Part shown: piece by piece, positions 7,720 through 20,800 of the stretch | How the letters are laid out: each line of letters starts with the position of its first letter | Position numbering within the stretch: position 1 is the stretch's first letter | From: CAZXSK01 sp964642855 | GTDB lineage: Bacteria; Planctomycetota; Phycisphaerae; SM23-33 | DNA length: 44,100 bases | Reading direction: 5' to 3' | Assembly: GCA_964642855.1 (NCBI GenBank) | Contig: CAZXSK010000033.1 | Coordinates: forward strand, 1-44,100 | Notes under the pieces: generated by a model | Told to the model about the DNA's origin: nothing | What the model saw: the letters and a program-made list of their open reading frames with translations, nothing else | The model's database searches: none | Position numbers and translations under genes: made by a program

Positions 7720-8834
7720 AGCGCCGCTCGCGTCGCATCGCCATCGCCGCCGGGGCCGTCGTGATCCTCTGGGTGGGGTATCTGATCATCGACGGGCTGT
7801 TCCTGTCGCCGATGTCGAAGCTGGACCAGCTTGAAGCCAAGTATCGCGAGGAGATCCTGGAATACCGGCGCGAGGTCAACGTCGGCCGGGCTGCCCGGGC
7901 GTTCTTGCGCCAGACCGCAGCCGACGGGTTCGGTAGCGATGTCGACCGCGTGGGCGCCACGGTTCACGCGCACCTGGAATCGCTGATGCTCGCGACCGGC
8001 CTGACCAAGGAGAACATCCGGCTGCAGGGAGGAGGGATGCGAAAGGGATACCGGGAGGTCAGCGCACGGCTCAAGGCGACCGGTACGTTGCCACGGATCG
8101 TGGACTTCCTGTTCTTGCTGCGTGAGCAGCCCATGCAGCACCAGGTTTCCGAGATCACCCTCAGCCGCGTTCCCGAGTCGCCCCGCTACGAACTGAGCCT
8201 TCGCTATTCGACCATTCTCGTGACCAACGAATCGGGCAAGCCGCTGGACGTGCCTCTCAACCAGCCGCCCACGGCGCGCACGGCATCGATCGAATCGCCC
8301 AAACGCGAACTGTACGCGGTAATCGCCCGTCGCAGGCCGATGATCCCGTACGTCAAGAAGCCGCCCGTCCAGCAGGTGGTCCACCGGCCCAAGCCGAAAC
8401 CCAAGCCTGTTCCCCAGCGCAGGCCTCAGCCCCAACCCAAACCCCGTTTCGATCCGCTCTCGCGGATGAAACTGGTCGACCTGACCTCCTGGGGCGACAA
8501 GCAGGACATTGGCGTGCAGACAAACGGGCAGACGAAACTCTACGAGATCGGAGACGACCTTGCCGGCGGGACGATCGTTGCAGTCGACTTCCGGTTCATG
8601 CCGTACCCCGACAAGCCCGAGATCGATTCGCCCAGCCGGATAATCCTGGAGATTGAGGGCCAGTACTGGGCGGTGGAACTCGGGCACACGCTCGCTCAGA
8701 AGCATCGACTCAAGCCCGAGCAGCTCCCCGAGGAGCTGCGCAAGGAAACGCAGACGACGACCCAACCTGCTGAGACCCAGGCCGCCACGGCGGTGGCCCG
8801 GGATTCCCCAGGCGGAGATGAATCCACGAAGTGA
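7716..8834 (+). CDS. GspM/PilO-like protein with GspC/PilP-like C-terminal domain
   Basis: Bitopic inner-membrane protein of 372 residues. One membrane helix lies near residues 8-26, then a coiled coil (about 30-60) and a ferredoxin-like periplasmic domain with GYREVSARLKATGTLPRIVDF, as in PilO/GspM. A Pro/Lys-rich linker (about 225-245, PKPKPKPVPQ) leads to a C-terminal domain (about 250-345: LVDLTSWGDKQDIGV, YEIGDDLAGGTIVAVDF, GQYWAVELGHTL) that resembles the beta-rich HR domain of GspC or PilP. The operon shows no other gspC, so this protein may join M and C roles; that is inference. The ATG overlaps the gspL stop. It would be the natural partner of the GspD N0 domain. Confidence 0.65.
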   Translation: MKRRSRRIAIAAGAVVILWVGYLIIDGLFLSPMSKLDQLEAKYREEILEYRREVNVGRAARAFLRQTAADGFGSDVDRVGATVHAHLESLMLATGLTKENIRLQGGGMRKGYREVSARLKATGTLPRIVDFLFLLREQPMQHQVSEITLSRVPESPRYELSLRYSTILVTNESGKPLDVPLNQPPTARTASIESPKRELYAVIARRRPMIPYVKKPPVQQVVHRPKPKPKPVPQRRPQPQPKPRFDPLSRMKLVDLTSWGDKQDIGVQTNGQTKLYEIGDDLAGGTIVAVDFRFMPYPDKPEIDSPSRIILEIEGQYWAVELGHTLAQKHRLKPEQLPEELRKETQTTTQPAETQAATAVARDSPGGDESTK

Positions 8835-8897
8835 TCCGTATTGCGCGCCGAGCGAAGTTCCTCGTCCGGCGCAGAAGATGATCGGGAGAATACCCAC

Positions 8898-11800
8898 ATG
8901 TCGTACAAACGAATGATCGCAGCGATTGTCATGGCGACGGCCGTCCTGCTCGCGCCCTTCCACCCCGGCGGACCAACCGCTCGGGCGGAGAAGCTCGAGA
9001 AGCTCCCCAAGCTCGCGCAGAGCGCCAGCGCCGACAAATCCGGCAAGGTCGAGGCGAAGGACGACGCCGACTCGTCCTCAGGCCAGGCTGACGATACCTC
9101 CGCCGACGCGTCGGACAGAAAAGCCGACAACTCCAAGAGCCGGAAGGGCGAGATCCGCTTCCAGTTCGACGGGGTTGCCTACAAGGACGTGATCCGTCGG
9201 TTCGCCCAGATAGCCGGCAAGCCGATCATCGGCGACTACAACGTGCCCGGCACTCTCACGTTCTTCGACAGCCGAAGCTATACGTTCGACGAGGCGTTCG
9301 ATACGCTGAACCTGATCCTCGAGATGCGTGGCTACGCGCTGGTCGAGGAAGATCGCTGGCTTCGACTGGTGCCCCTGACCGAGATCGGCAGCAAGAGCAA
9401 GGTCATCCGTGGCCTCGACGAAGACAAGATGGATGATATTCGCCCGGGGGAGATCGTGACCGTGGTTCTGCCGCTTCGGTTCATCGACGCCAGCACCGCC
9501 TCCAAGGCCGTCGTACGGTGGGTCTCATCGTGGGGGTCGATCTCCCCGCTGGTCAAGGGCAAGGGCATCATCATCACCGACCGCCTTTCCAAGATCCAGC
9601 GGATCCGCAGGCTCCTGAAGCTTCTGGATACCGAAACGCTCGTGCAGCAGCAGCTCAAGACGTACCCGCTGAAGCACGCCTCCGCCAAGGCTGTCTCCGA
9701 GATGATCAATCGCCTGTTCGGTGGCAAGAACCGGCGAAACATGATCTACAACCCTACCACCAGGCGATACGAGCCTGCTCCCGGCTCTGGGCCGGGCATC
9801 ACCGCCGCCATCGACGAACGCACAAACTCCGTCCTGTTGCTCGGGGCCGGAGATCAACTCGCCATGGCCGAACAGGTCATCAACAAGCTCGACCAGGAAG
9901 GCGGCATGGCCGGGGGCGATGTCCGCATGTTCCAACTGAAAAAAGCCCGCGCCGAGGACATCGCCAAGACCGTTTCTGCCGTCGTGGCTACCAAGAGCAC
10001 CAGGAAGGACCGCCGCGGGAGAACCATCCAGGTCTCCGGGCCGGTCAAGATCGTTCCCGATGCCGGCACCAACCGCGTGATCGTCTCCGCGCCGGTCACC
10101 GACATGCCCCAGATCGAGAAGCTCATCCGCGAACTCGACGAAGCCACCACCATCAGCGGCGGCGCGCGGATCTTCGAACTCGAGAAGGCAGACGCAGCCC
10201 AGCTTTCGGGCATCATCCAGTCGGCGATGTCCACCCGCGACCGCCGCGGGAGGCGGGTGTCGAACATCTCCGTAAGCGTTGACCCCCGCAACAACCTGCT
10301 GATCGTCTCCGGGGCCGGCGGCGACATCGATACGGCTGCCAAGCTGATCGAGCAGCTCGACATCGAGCCCGATACCGACGCCCGCGATGTGCGGGTCATC
10401 CCGCTGAAGGCAGGCAGTGCCCGCGACGTCGGGCGATCGCTCCAGCGAGTGTTCTCCCGAGAAACCACCGACTCCCGGGGCCGCAAGCGGCTGGAGTCCA
10501 CAATCACCGTCGAGGCGGAATCCAGCACCAATACCCTGATCATCGCTGCCTCGCCGAACCAGTGGAAGGAAGTCAACAAGGTCCTGGAGGAGATCACCAA
10601 GTCGGCCGCCGATCAGGCCACGCCGATCACCCGGCTGGTGAAGTTGGAACATGCCAAGGCCGACGAACTCGCCCGGACGCTGCAGACGATATTCAGCCCG
10701 CGTCGCAGCAGATATCGCCGTACTTCGGCCGGTGACGTACCCGTGACGATCGTGCCCTCCACGCGCAGCAACAGTCTCGTGATCTCCGCAGCCGAAGGCG
10801 ACCATCAGGCCATCGGCGAGTTGATCACGTCGCTGGACGTCGAATCCACCGAAAAGATCGAGCCATTCATGATGCTCCGCGTCAAGTCCGCCAAGGCCGA
10901 GGACGTGGTCTCCAAGGTCCAGGCCATGCTCCCTCGCCCGCGCCGAGGCCAGCCGCAGGATGTCTACCTCCAGGCGGACAAGCTGACCAATTCGATCCTG
11001 CTCCGCGCTCCGGAGAGCAAGCGCAAGATGATCGAAGGAATCATCGCCAAGCTCGACCAGGCCACTGACGCAGAGGCCCGCATCACCCAGACCGTGGCCT
11101 TGAAGCACAGTTCAGCCGCGGAGATGGCCGACGTGCTGAGGTCGCTCTACTCCGGAGGCTCGTCCAGCCGCTCCCGCTGGGGCAGGCGTCGCGGTTCGTC
11201 TGCGTCCGGTGATGACAGCGTGATCATTACCCCAGCTCCGGGTGATCGCACGCTCGTGATCGACGCGCCCAAGGCCAAGCTCCGGGAAATCATCGAGCTC
11301 ATCGGCACGCTGGACAACGAAGACGCCCCGGGCAAGATGGAGATCCGCACGTACCAGCTTGCCGCCTCCAATGCCGGCGAGGTTGCGGGATCGCTGGCCC
11401 GATTGTATTCCCAGGGAGGCAGGAGGGGCTCCACCGCCCAGGGCCAGCCGCGGATCGAGTCGGACTCCGGCTCGAACCAGTTGATCATCCGCGCCACGGC
11501 AGACCAGTTCGAGGATATCGAAGCCCTGATCGAGAAGATCACCAGGGCATCCAAGCTCCGCACGCAGACCAAGACCATCAAGCTCCAGTACGTCAAGGTT
11601 GACGATCTCGTGCCCACGCTGCAGGAGATGCTCACCGGCAGCATGCAGAGTTCTTCGCGGTACCGCAGGGGCAGACGCGGCGGATCAAGCAGCGGCGGCA
11701 TCCGCATCGCCTCGCTGAAACTCGCCAACACGCTGATCATCCAGGCGCCGCCGGAGAAGATGGCGTTGGCTGAAGAACTCATCAAGACCTTCGATACCGA

Positions 11801-14800
11801 AGAAGCCGGCCTGCAGACGACCGTGGAGATCGTCCAGCTGGAGAATGCCGAAGCGTCCAGCCTCGCCGATGCGGTGACCTCGATGCTGGCCGGGCAGTCG
11901 TCGGGCCGGCGGGGCCGACGTAACATCGGCGGCGATGAGAGCCAGATTGTCATCACTCCGGAAACCAACGCCAACGTGCTGCTGGTGCGGGGACCCGCCA
12001 CGGAAGTCGGCGAGGTCGTGACCCTCATCAAGGAATTGGACGCCGAAAGTTCCGACCACGCCACCTCCACCCGCACCTTCAAACTCGCCCACGCCAAGGC
12101 AGACGACCTCGTGCCGGTCCTTGAGTCGATGATCACCGGCCAGTCGCGNNNNNNNNNNNNNNNNNNNNNNNNNNNNNNNNNNNNNNNNNNNNNNNNNNNN
12201 NNNNNNNNNNNNNNNNNNNNNNNNNNNNNNNNNNNNNNNNNNNNNNNNCAGCCGGGCGTGAGCATCGCCGCCGTCAAGGGCGCCAACGCGATCGTCATCA
12301 AAGCGACCCAGAAGGACATGGACCTCGCGGAACTGCTGATCAAGCAGTTCGACACGGAGGAATCCGGTGCGAAGACGACGACCGAAATCGTCACGATCCT
12401 CAATGCCGATGCAGGTTCACTTGCCGAGGCGGTGATGAGCTCGATCTCGGGCCGGAGCTCAAGTCGAGGCCGTCGGGGCACGACGGGTTCCGACGAGGTC
12501 AGCGTGATCCCGGAATCCAACAGTAACTCGCTGTTGGTGCGAGGCCCGCAGGGCGACGTGAAACGTGTGGTGGCCATGATCAAGAAGCTCGACGCTGACA
12601 GCGACGCCAAAGCCGTCACCACGCGCACGTTCGAGCTCGCCCACGCCAAGGCCTCCGAACTGGCGCCGATCATCGAGAACATGCTCGGCCAGGCGACCAG
12701 CCGCTCGCGATGGGGCAGGCGCCGATCGCCCGGCAGCGGCGAGATCCGCGTCTCTGCCGTCACCAGCACCAACGCGATTCTCGTGAAGGCTCCCAAGGCC
12801 GAACTCAAACTCGCTGAGAAACTCATCGCCGAGTTCGACGTCGAGAAGGCGTCCCGCAAGCCGGCCGTCCGGATTGTGCAGCTCGAGAACGCCGACGCAG
12901 CCTCCCTGGCCGATTCGGTGAACGCAACGCTCGCCGGCCAGGCGTCCTCTCGCAGCCGGTATCGCAGAGGGTCCACGCCGACCGATGAGGATCGGGTGGT
13001 CGTGATTCCCGAGAGCAATTCCAACAGTGTGCTGGTTCGCGGGCCGGCCGACGAGGTGCCCGAGGTCGTCGCGATGATCGAGAGAATCGACGCCGACTCC
13101 ACGACCCTCGCCTCGCAGACTCGGACGTTCAAGCTCCAGTTCGTGAAGGTCGACGACATGCTGCCGGTGCTCCAGCAGATCACCGAGTCGTCCTCGGGTT
13201 CCCGCTACAGCCGGGGCCGGCGAGGATCCTCCAGCGGCAGCGTCCGGATTGCCGCGATGAAGGCGGCCAACACGATCGTCGTTCAGGGCTCGCCGGACAA
13301 ACTTGCCTTGGCAGAGGAACTCGTCAAAACCTTCGACACAAAGGACTCCGGCGTCCAGACCGCCATCGAGATCGTCAAGCTCGAGGCAGCCGATCCGGGC
13401 GAGCTGGCCGACTCGGTCAACGCAACGCTCTCGGGCCAGTCGGGCCGCAGTCGTTGGAGCCGCCGGGGCAGCGAGTCCAGCGGCGACACTGTAAAGGTGA
13501 TCCCCGAGACGAACTCCTCCAGTGTGTTGGTGCGCGGCCCGGCGGGGGAGGTGCCCGATGTCGTCGCGATGATCGAGAAACTCGACGCCGAAGCGGCTGC
13601 TAAGAAACCGCAGGCCAGGACGTTCCAGCTCAAACACGCCAAGGCCAGCGATCTGGCGTCGGTGATCGAGTCGATCATCTCGACGCAGACGACAACCAGC
13701 CGATGGCGACGCGGCCGACGGAGCTCCTCCGGAGCAGCCATCAGTGTCACGCCCGTGCCGAACACCAACGCGCTGGTCGTCAAGGCGCCAAAGGCGCAGA
13801 TGGCCCAGGCCGCTGCGCTGATCGAAGAGTTCGATGCCGAGGACGCCGCAGCCGCTGCCGACACGGTGATTGTTCGGCTGAAGAACGCCGACGCAGCTAC
13901 GCTCGCCGACGCGGTCAACGCCTCGATCGCGGGGCAGTCCTCGCGTCGCAGCCGATGGTCGCGGGGCAGCCAGAACACCGGCCAGGTTGTCGTCATCGCC
14001 GAGGGCAACTCCAACAGCCTGCTGGTTCGCGGGCCCAAGGCGCAGATCCCGCCGGTCGTGGAGATGATCTCCAAGCTCGACGCCGACAGCTCCAGCTCGC
14101 AGACGCGAACGTTCACCCTGAAACACGCCAAGGCGTCGGACATCGTCGAACTGCTCGAACCGATGCTTGCCGAGACGAGTTCGAGCTACCGCGGCAGGCG
14201 ATCGCGATCGACCGGAGCAGCAACTCGGGTAGCGGCCGTCAAGGCTGCCAATGCGGTTGTCGTGCAGGGCCCGGCTGAGAAGCTCGCTCTCGCCGAACAG
14301 CTCATCCAGCAGTTCGACCAGAAAGAGACTGCCCAGGCGACGATCCAGATCGTCAAGCTGCAGAAGGCCACCGCCGACACGCTGGCCGATGCCGTCAACA
14401 GCGCCCTGGCTGACAAGGCGACCAGTTCGCGCCGCTATCGCCGACCGTCGGGCGACGGGGCGAGCGTAACCGTTACGCCCGAGGTCAATTCCAACAGCGT
14501 GCTGGTGCGAGGCCCTAAAGCGCTGGTGGATGAGACCGTCGAGATGATCCGCAAGCTCGACGCCGACAGCCAGGGCAGCCAGGTCGCCATGCGGGTCTAC
14601 CCGCTGGAGAACTCCGAAGCCACACAACTGGCGACGTCGTTGCAGAAACTGTTCCAGGACATCCTGCGGCAGCAGTCGCGAGGCCGGCGGAACGCCCCGA
14701 CGGTTCCGTTCAGTGTCGCAGCCGACACCCGCACCAACAGCCTGGTGGTGTCGACCACGCCGGCTCACTTTACGCTGGTGGAAGACCTGCTCGACCGGCT

Positions 14801-17800
14801 GGACAAGGAAGAGGAACGCGCCGACCGCGAGGCGGAGTACATCTGGCTGGAGAACGCCGACGCGATGACCGTCGCCGACCAGTTGACCGCGATGTACAAG
14901 GACCGCCGCGGGCCCGACAAACCCGTGATCGAGTCGGACATCTTCGCCAACGCCCTGACACTCATCGGCAAGGAAGCCGACCTCAAGGCCATGCGCCAGG
15001 TCGTGCAGAAGCTCGACGAAGCCGCCAAGGACAACAACGTTCGCGTGCGGGTGATTACGCTGAAGGGCGCCTCGGCCGAGAAAATGGCCGACCTGATCCG
15101 CCAGATTTACGGCCAGGTTACCGACAGCGAGATCGTGGTCACCGACAAGCTGCCCGAGAAGAAGCAGGGCGGCAAGACGGAAGAGCCCCTGATCAACTTC
15201 ATGCCCAGCCCCGACGAGGTGGACGCCAACCAGGCCGATGCGAAGAACGAGGAAGGTCAGGTCGACGAAGGGCACGTGAATCTTGGCGACGGCGAGGCGG
15301 AGCAAGAGAAGTCCAAGGTCACCATCGCGGTCGATCCCAAGGCCAACGCGCTGATCATTTCGGCGACTCGCCGGGAGCTCGATGACATCGAAGATCTGAT
15401 TTATCGGCTCACCGAGAACGAGAGCGTCGACGAAGCCCAGCTGCGGCAGTTCAAGCTTGCCCAGGCCGATCCGGTCTCCGTCGCCCAGACGCTGAATTCG
15501 CTGTTCAACCCGCCTCAGCCCAAGCAGCCCCAGAAGAAGGGCAGGAACAATCAACAGCAGCAGCCTGCCCCCATCAAGCAGGACGTGACGGTTGTCGCCG
15601 ACGCTCGGACCAAGAGCGTGATCGTTCGGGCCAAGCCCGAGGACATGCAACTGATCGAGGGCCTCATCGCCCAACTCGACCAGGTATCGACGATCGTCAG
15701 CGAGGTCCGCGTGTTCGGCCTGAAGAATACCGATGCCACCGACGTAGCTGCGAATCTGCGGGACCTGTTCAAGATGTCCGGCTCGCAGCAGAGCACCCGT
15801 TCGCGTCGTGGGAACAACAGGAACAACCGTAACACGCCGAACGATCAGCGGGCCGAGATGGTTCGGCAGGTCATCGAGCTGCAGCGCAAGGACGGCGTGA
15901 CCCAGGTCGACGTCGCCAGCCAGGTGTCCATCACCGCCAACACGAAGACCAACTCGGTGGTCTGCATCGCACCTTCCCCGGCGATGGAACTCATCGAGAA
16001 ACTCATCCAGGAGCTCGACCAGTCAGCAGCCGAAAGCAAAGCCTCGGTCCGTATGTACCCGGTCAAGCATGCGGAAGTCAAAGCCATGGTCGCGACGTTG
16101 CAGGAGATCTTCGCCGGAGGCAGCCGGTCGACCCGGAGTCGCGGCAGGCAGACATCGTCGACCGACGCACCGGTGGTGATCACCGCCGACGAAGGCGGCA
16201 AGCAGGTGGTGGTTTCCGCGCCGCCGGAAAAGCACGAACTGATCGCCAAGGTCATCGGCGACCTCGACAGCGCCCAGGCCAGCCAGGAGACGATGGTCAA
16301 GGTCTACCGCATCCGTCACGTGGAAGCCACCGGTGTGGCCGATGCGCTGACCAGCACGCTGACCGAAGGCGGTTCGTCGCGAGGTCGTCGTGGTCAGGCG
16401 AACACGGGTGGCGGGCTTCGCATCAGCGCCGATCGGTCGAGCAATGCCATCGTGGTCCGTGCCAGCGAGGAAGAGCACACCGAAATCGAATCGCTGCTTG
16501 CCAGGCTCGACCTGCCCCCCGGCGGCGAGGGCGAGGTGCAGCTGATCCCGCTGACCAATGCCGATCCCGAAGAGGTCGCCCGCACGCTTTCCAGCGTATT
16601 CGGTGCGGCCAGCCAGTCCCGCAGCCGACGTGGCAGAGGATCGACACCGACCCAGGGCGTGGTGATCGAAGCGGACAAAAGCGCACGGATGCTCATGGTC
16701 CGGGCCGACGAAGAGACGTTCGGGAAGATCCGCAGCCTGGCAGCCAAGCTCGACGCATCGGCCATGGGTGAGGTGAAGCGGACGATTCTGGAGGTGACCA
16801 ACGCCAAGGCGACGAACGTGGCAGCTGCGATGTCGCAGGCGTTTGCGCCCCAGCGAGGCCAGCGCACCAGTCCCGACGACCTGGTGACCATCGTCGCCGA
16901 GCCGATGAGCAATACGCTGATCGTCTCGGCCAACGAGCGGAACCTCAAGAAGGTCCAGTCGCTCCTGAAGCAGCTGGATACCGAGTCGGTCGAGGGCGCC
17001 CGCAGCGAGTTCGTACTGCTCAAGCACGCCAAGGCGACGGATCTGGCGGAAGTTCTCTCGACCGTCAGCGGCGGCAGCAGCGGCAGTCGTCGGGGACGTC
17101 GCGGCCAGGTGAGCGAGCAGGGCGTAGTCGTCACCGCAGACGCCGCCAGCAACGCGCTGGTCATGAGCGGGCCCAGCAAGGATATCGAACGGCTGATGGA
17201 AATGGCTTTGAAGCTGGACGTTGCTGCGGCGGAGAAGTCCGTGGCGGTGATCAAGACCTACTCGGTCACCAAGGCGGATGTCAGTTCGATGGCCACGGCG
17301 TTGCAGGAAGTGTTCCCGGCTCCGACGTCGCGCAACCGTCGCGGGCAGACCTCCGGCGAGACGCCGGTGGTGATCGTGCCCGACGTGCCCGGCCAGCGGC
17401 TGGTCGTGTCCGCGACCGAGGACAAGCACAAGGTCGTTGCCGGCGTGATCAAGGAGCTCGACACGGCCGAAACGGGCAACCAGATCGTCGTGCGGGTCTA
17501 CAAGCTCCAGCACGCCGAGGCCCGCAGCCTGGGCTGGACGCTGCAGCAGTCATGGCAGCAGAATCAGCGTGCCCGCAACGCCTCGACCGATACCGTCAAG
17601 ATTACCGGGGAGAGTTCCAGCAACTCGATCGTCGTCCGAGGCCCGCAGCGCGACCAGGAAGAGATCGCAGCACTCATCGAGAAGCTCGACGCCCCAGCGA
17701 CGGCGACGGAGTATGAAATCCGGAGTATCCCGATCAACAACGCCAGTCCGTCGGAGGTGGCTGAAACGCTGCAGCGTGTGATGGGCGTGGCAAGTTCTCG

Positions 17801-20800
17801 TGGCCGACGTGGCTGGGGACAGGCGAAGGACTCGATCGTGATCGAGGCGTCCAGCGACTCGCGCAAGATTCTCGTCCGGGCGGACGACAAGACCTTCGAG
17901 AAGATCCGCGAGCTGGCCGTCGAGCTGGACAAGGAGACACTTGGCAAGGAGACGCGGACCGTCCTGCCGTTGAAGTATGCCGAGTCCGAGTCCGTAGCGA
18001 CGGCGATGAGTCGGGCGTTCGCCCCGCAGCGCGGGCAGCGCGTCAGTCCGGAAGACGCCGTGACCATCGTCGCCGAGCCGGCCAGCAACAGCCTGATCGT
18101 CTCAGCCAGCGAGAAGAACCTCACGAAGGTCAAGGCGCTGCTGGCGAAAATGGACACCGAGGAATCGGGCGGCCGGCGGACGGAGTTCCTGCTGCTCCAG
18201 AAGGCCAAGGCCACCGAACTGGCGGAGGTGCTCAGCAAGGCGTCGGGCGCGGGGTCGTCCCGCGGCAGGCGGGGCAGCAGCTCGCGGGGCACGGTGATCA
18301 CCGCTGACGCGGGCTCCAACGCCCTGGTCATGACCGGGCCCTCCGGCGACCTCGACAAGCTGATGAAGATGGCCCTGCAGCTGGACCAGGCGACCATGTC
18401 GACCACGCCGGGGGTGTACATCATCGGCTTGGAGAACGGCGACGCCCGGGACGTGGCCGCGATGGTGGAGAACCTCTACCGCAGCCAGGCCGACGCCGCG
18501 CGGAAGGACAAGAAGTCCATCGACCCGCTGGCTGTCTCGGCCGACGAGCGTGCCAACGCCATCGTGCTGGCCACGACCGAGCAGATGTACAAGGTCGTTT
18601 CGGGATGGGTGGAGGAGGTCGAGGAGCTCCAGCCCAAGCGGGGCAAGTTCCGCCTGATTCCGCTGGAAAACGCCGACCCCGCCGAGGTCGAGAAGGTCAT
18701 CCAGCAGATGCTCGAGAAGGGCGGGGCGATGGCGCCGCGACGCAACCAGCGCAACCGTCGCAACCAGACGAGCGGGTCCAGCCGGGCGGAGACCACCGTG
18801 CTGGAAGAGCAGCGCGCGATCATGGTCGAGGCGTCCGACGAGGACTTCGAGGCGATCATGAAGGTCGTCAAGGCGCTGGACGCCGCAGCCGCCGAAGCGA
18901 AGCAGGAAGTGAAAGTCTTCGCGATGAAGAACGCCTCGAACGTTCGTGTCGCGTCGGCACTGAGCCAGCTCTACCGTGCCACCCGAGGCCAGGCCGAGAA
19001 GGACCAGGTGACCATCACCGCGCTGCAGCAGACCAACGCGGTGGTCGTCTCTGCTGCAAAGGAGAAGATGGCCGAGGTCGCCCACGTCATCGAGCAGCTC
19101 GATAAGAAGGAAGTCGCTCCCCAGGTGGAGATCCGGATCTATCCGCTGGAGAATGCCCAGCCCCAGAAGATTGTCGGCCCGCTCAAGAGCATGCTCACAC
19201 AGGTGGTCAAGACCCAGCCGGGCGAGAGCATCGACGTTCAGGCCGACGAACGCACCAAGTCGATCATCGTCACGGCCAAAGGAGATTTCTTCGACCAGGT
19301 CGAGAAGATCATCAAGGTGCTGGACAAGTCGCCGGCCTACGCCAGGAGCGAAGTGCTGATCATTCCTCTCCAGCGTGCCGATGCGACGAACCTCGCAGCG
19401 GTGCTCAACGAGATGCTCCGGCCCAGCGCGACCAACGAGGTGACTCCCGAGATCCGCGCCCTGCAGGAGCAGATCAAGCGTCTGAAGGTTCGTTCCACGA
19501 TCAAGGAAGACATCCCCGAGCTGGACCTTTCCAAGCCCATCAAGATCACGGCCGACCCCGCCCGGCCTCAGGGCTCCAACGCGCTGATCGTCTCTTCGAC
19601 GGAGGAGAACCTTGCCGCCCTCCGCGCGATCGTGGAGATCCTGGACACTGTTCCCGTCACCGAGGGAACCAAGGTACGGATCATCCACCTCAAGAATGCC
19701 GACGCGCAGACGGCGTCGACGATCCTCAAGGATATCTTCACCCAGGGCCAGCGTCTTGGCGGCAAGCAGGGCACGAGCGTGCAGGGGCGCGCCCAGCCCC
19801 GAAGCACCTCCGGCAAGGGCCTGGTCAACCCGCTGAACGTCTCGGCCGATTTGCGGACCAACACGCTTGTCCTCTCCGGGCTGGAGGAATCGATCGCCCT
19901 GGCTGAGGCGGTGCTCAAGGATCTCGACAAGGTCCAGGGCAAGATCGTCACGGAAGTGAAGGTCTTCCCGCTGGCCAACGCATCGGCTGCGAACGTAGCC
20001 AACCTGTTGCTGCCGGTGTTCACCTCGCAGGAAGAGCCCGATGCCGCCGGCGTACGGACGTACGTGACCCGGCTTCGGATGGTGCTCAACGAGCAGGAGA
20101 TGCGATCCACCCGGATTCCCAAGGCCCGCAACGCGCTGACGATTCAGGCGGACGAGGCATCGAACCTGTTGATCGTAGCCGCCCGCAGCGACGTGATGCC
20201 GCTGATCGCCGAAACGATCAAGACCCTCGATGTGCCCGCCGACGGAGCTGTGGAAGCGGTGCGGATCTTCCCGCTGACCCACGCCGACGCAACGCGCATC
20301 TCGCAGGTCGTCCAGACGCTCTACCAGGGCGCCAACGCCCAATACACCCGCCGGGAAGACCGGCCGACCATTGCCGTCGACACGCGCACGAACTCGCTGG
20401 TGGTGACGGCCTCGGAGCGGACGTTCGCGGTGATGGATCAGCTGCTGCGAAAGCTCGACGCCAAGCAGGAAGTCGACGTTCGCGGCATCCGCATGCTGCC
20501 ACTGGCGAACGCCGAAGCCTCGTCGCTGGCGAGCACGCTGCAGAAGATGATGGACGCCCGCGTCGAGCGCCAGTCGTCGCTGGGCGTCAAGGACGCCGAA
20601 TCGCTGCGTGTGATCATCGAATCCGACCCGCGGAGCAACAGCCTGATCGTGGGTGGATCGAAGGAGAGCTACGAGATCGTAGCCGATCTGGTGAAACAGC
20701 TCGACGGCGCCAGCCCTGCCCTGGGCGGCCAGATCCAGATCTTCGAGCTCCAGGAGGCCAATGCCGGTTCGCTGGCCTCGACGCTGACGAACCTCTTCGA

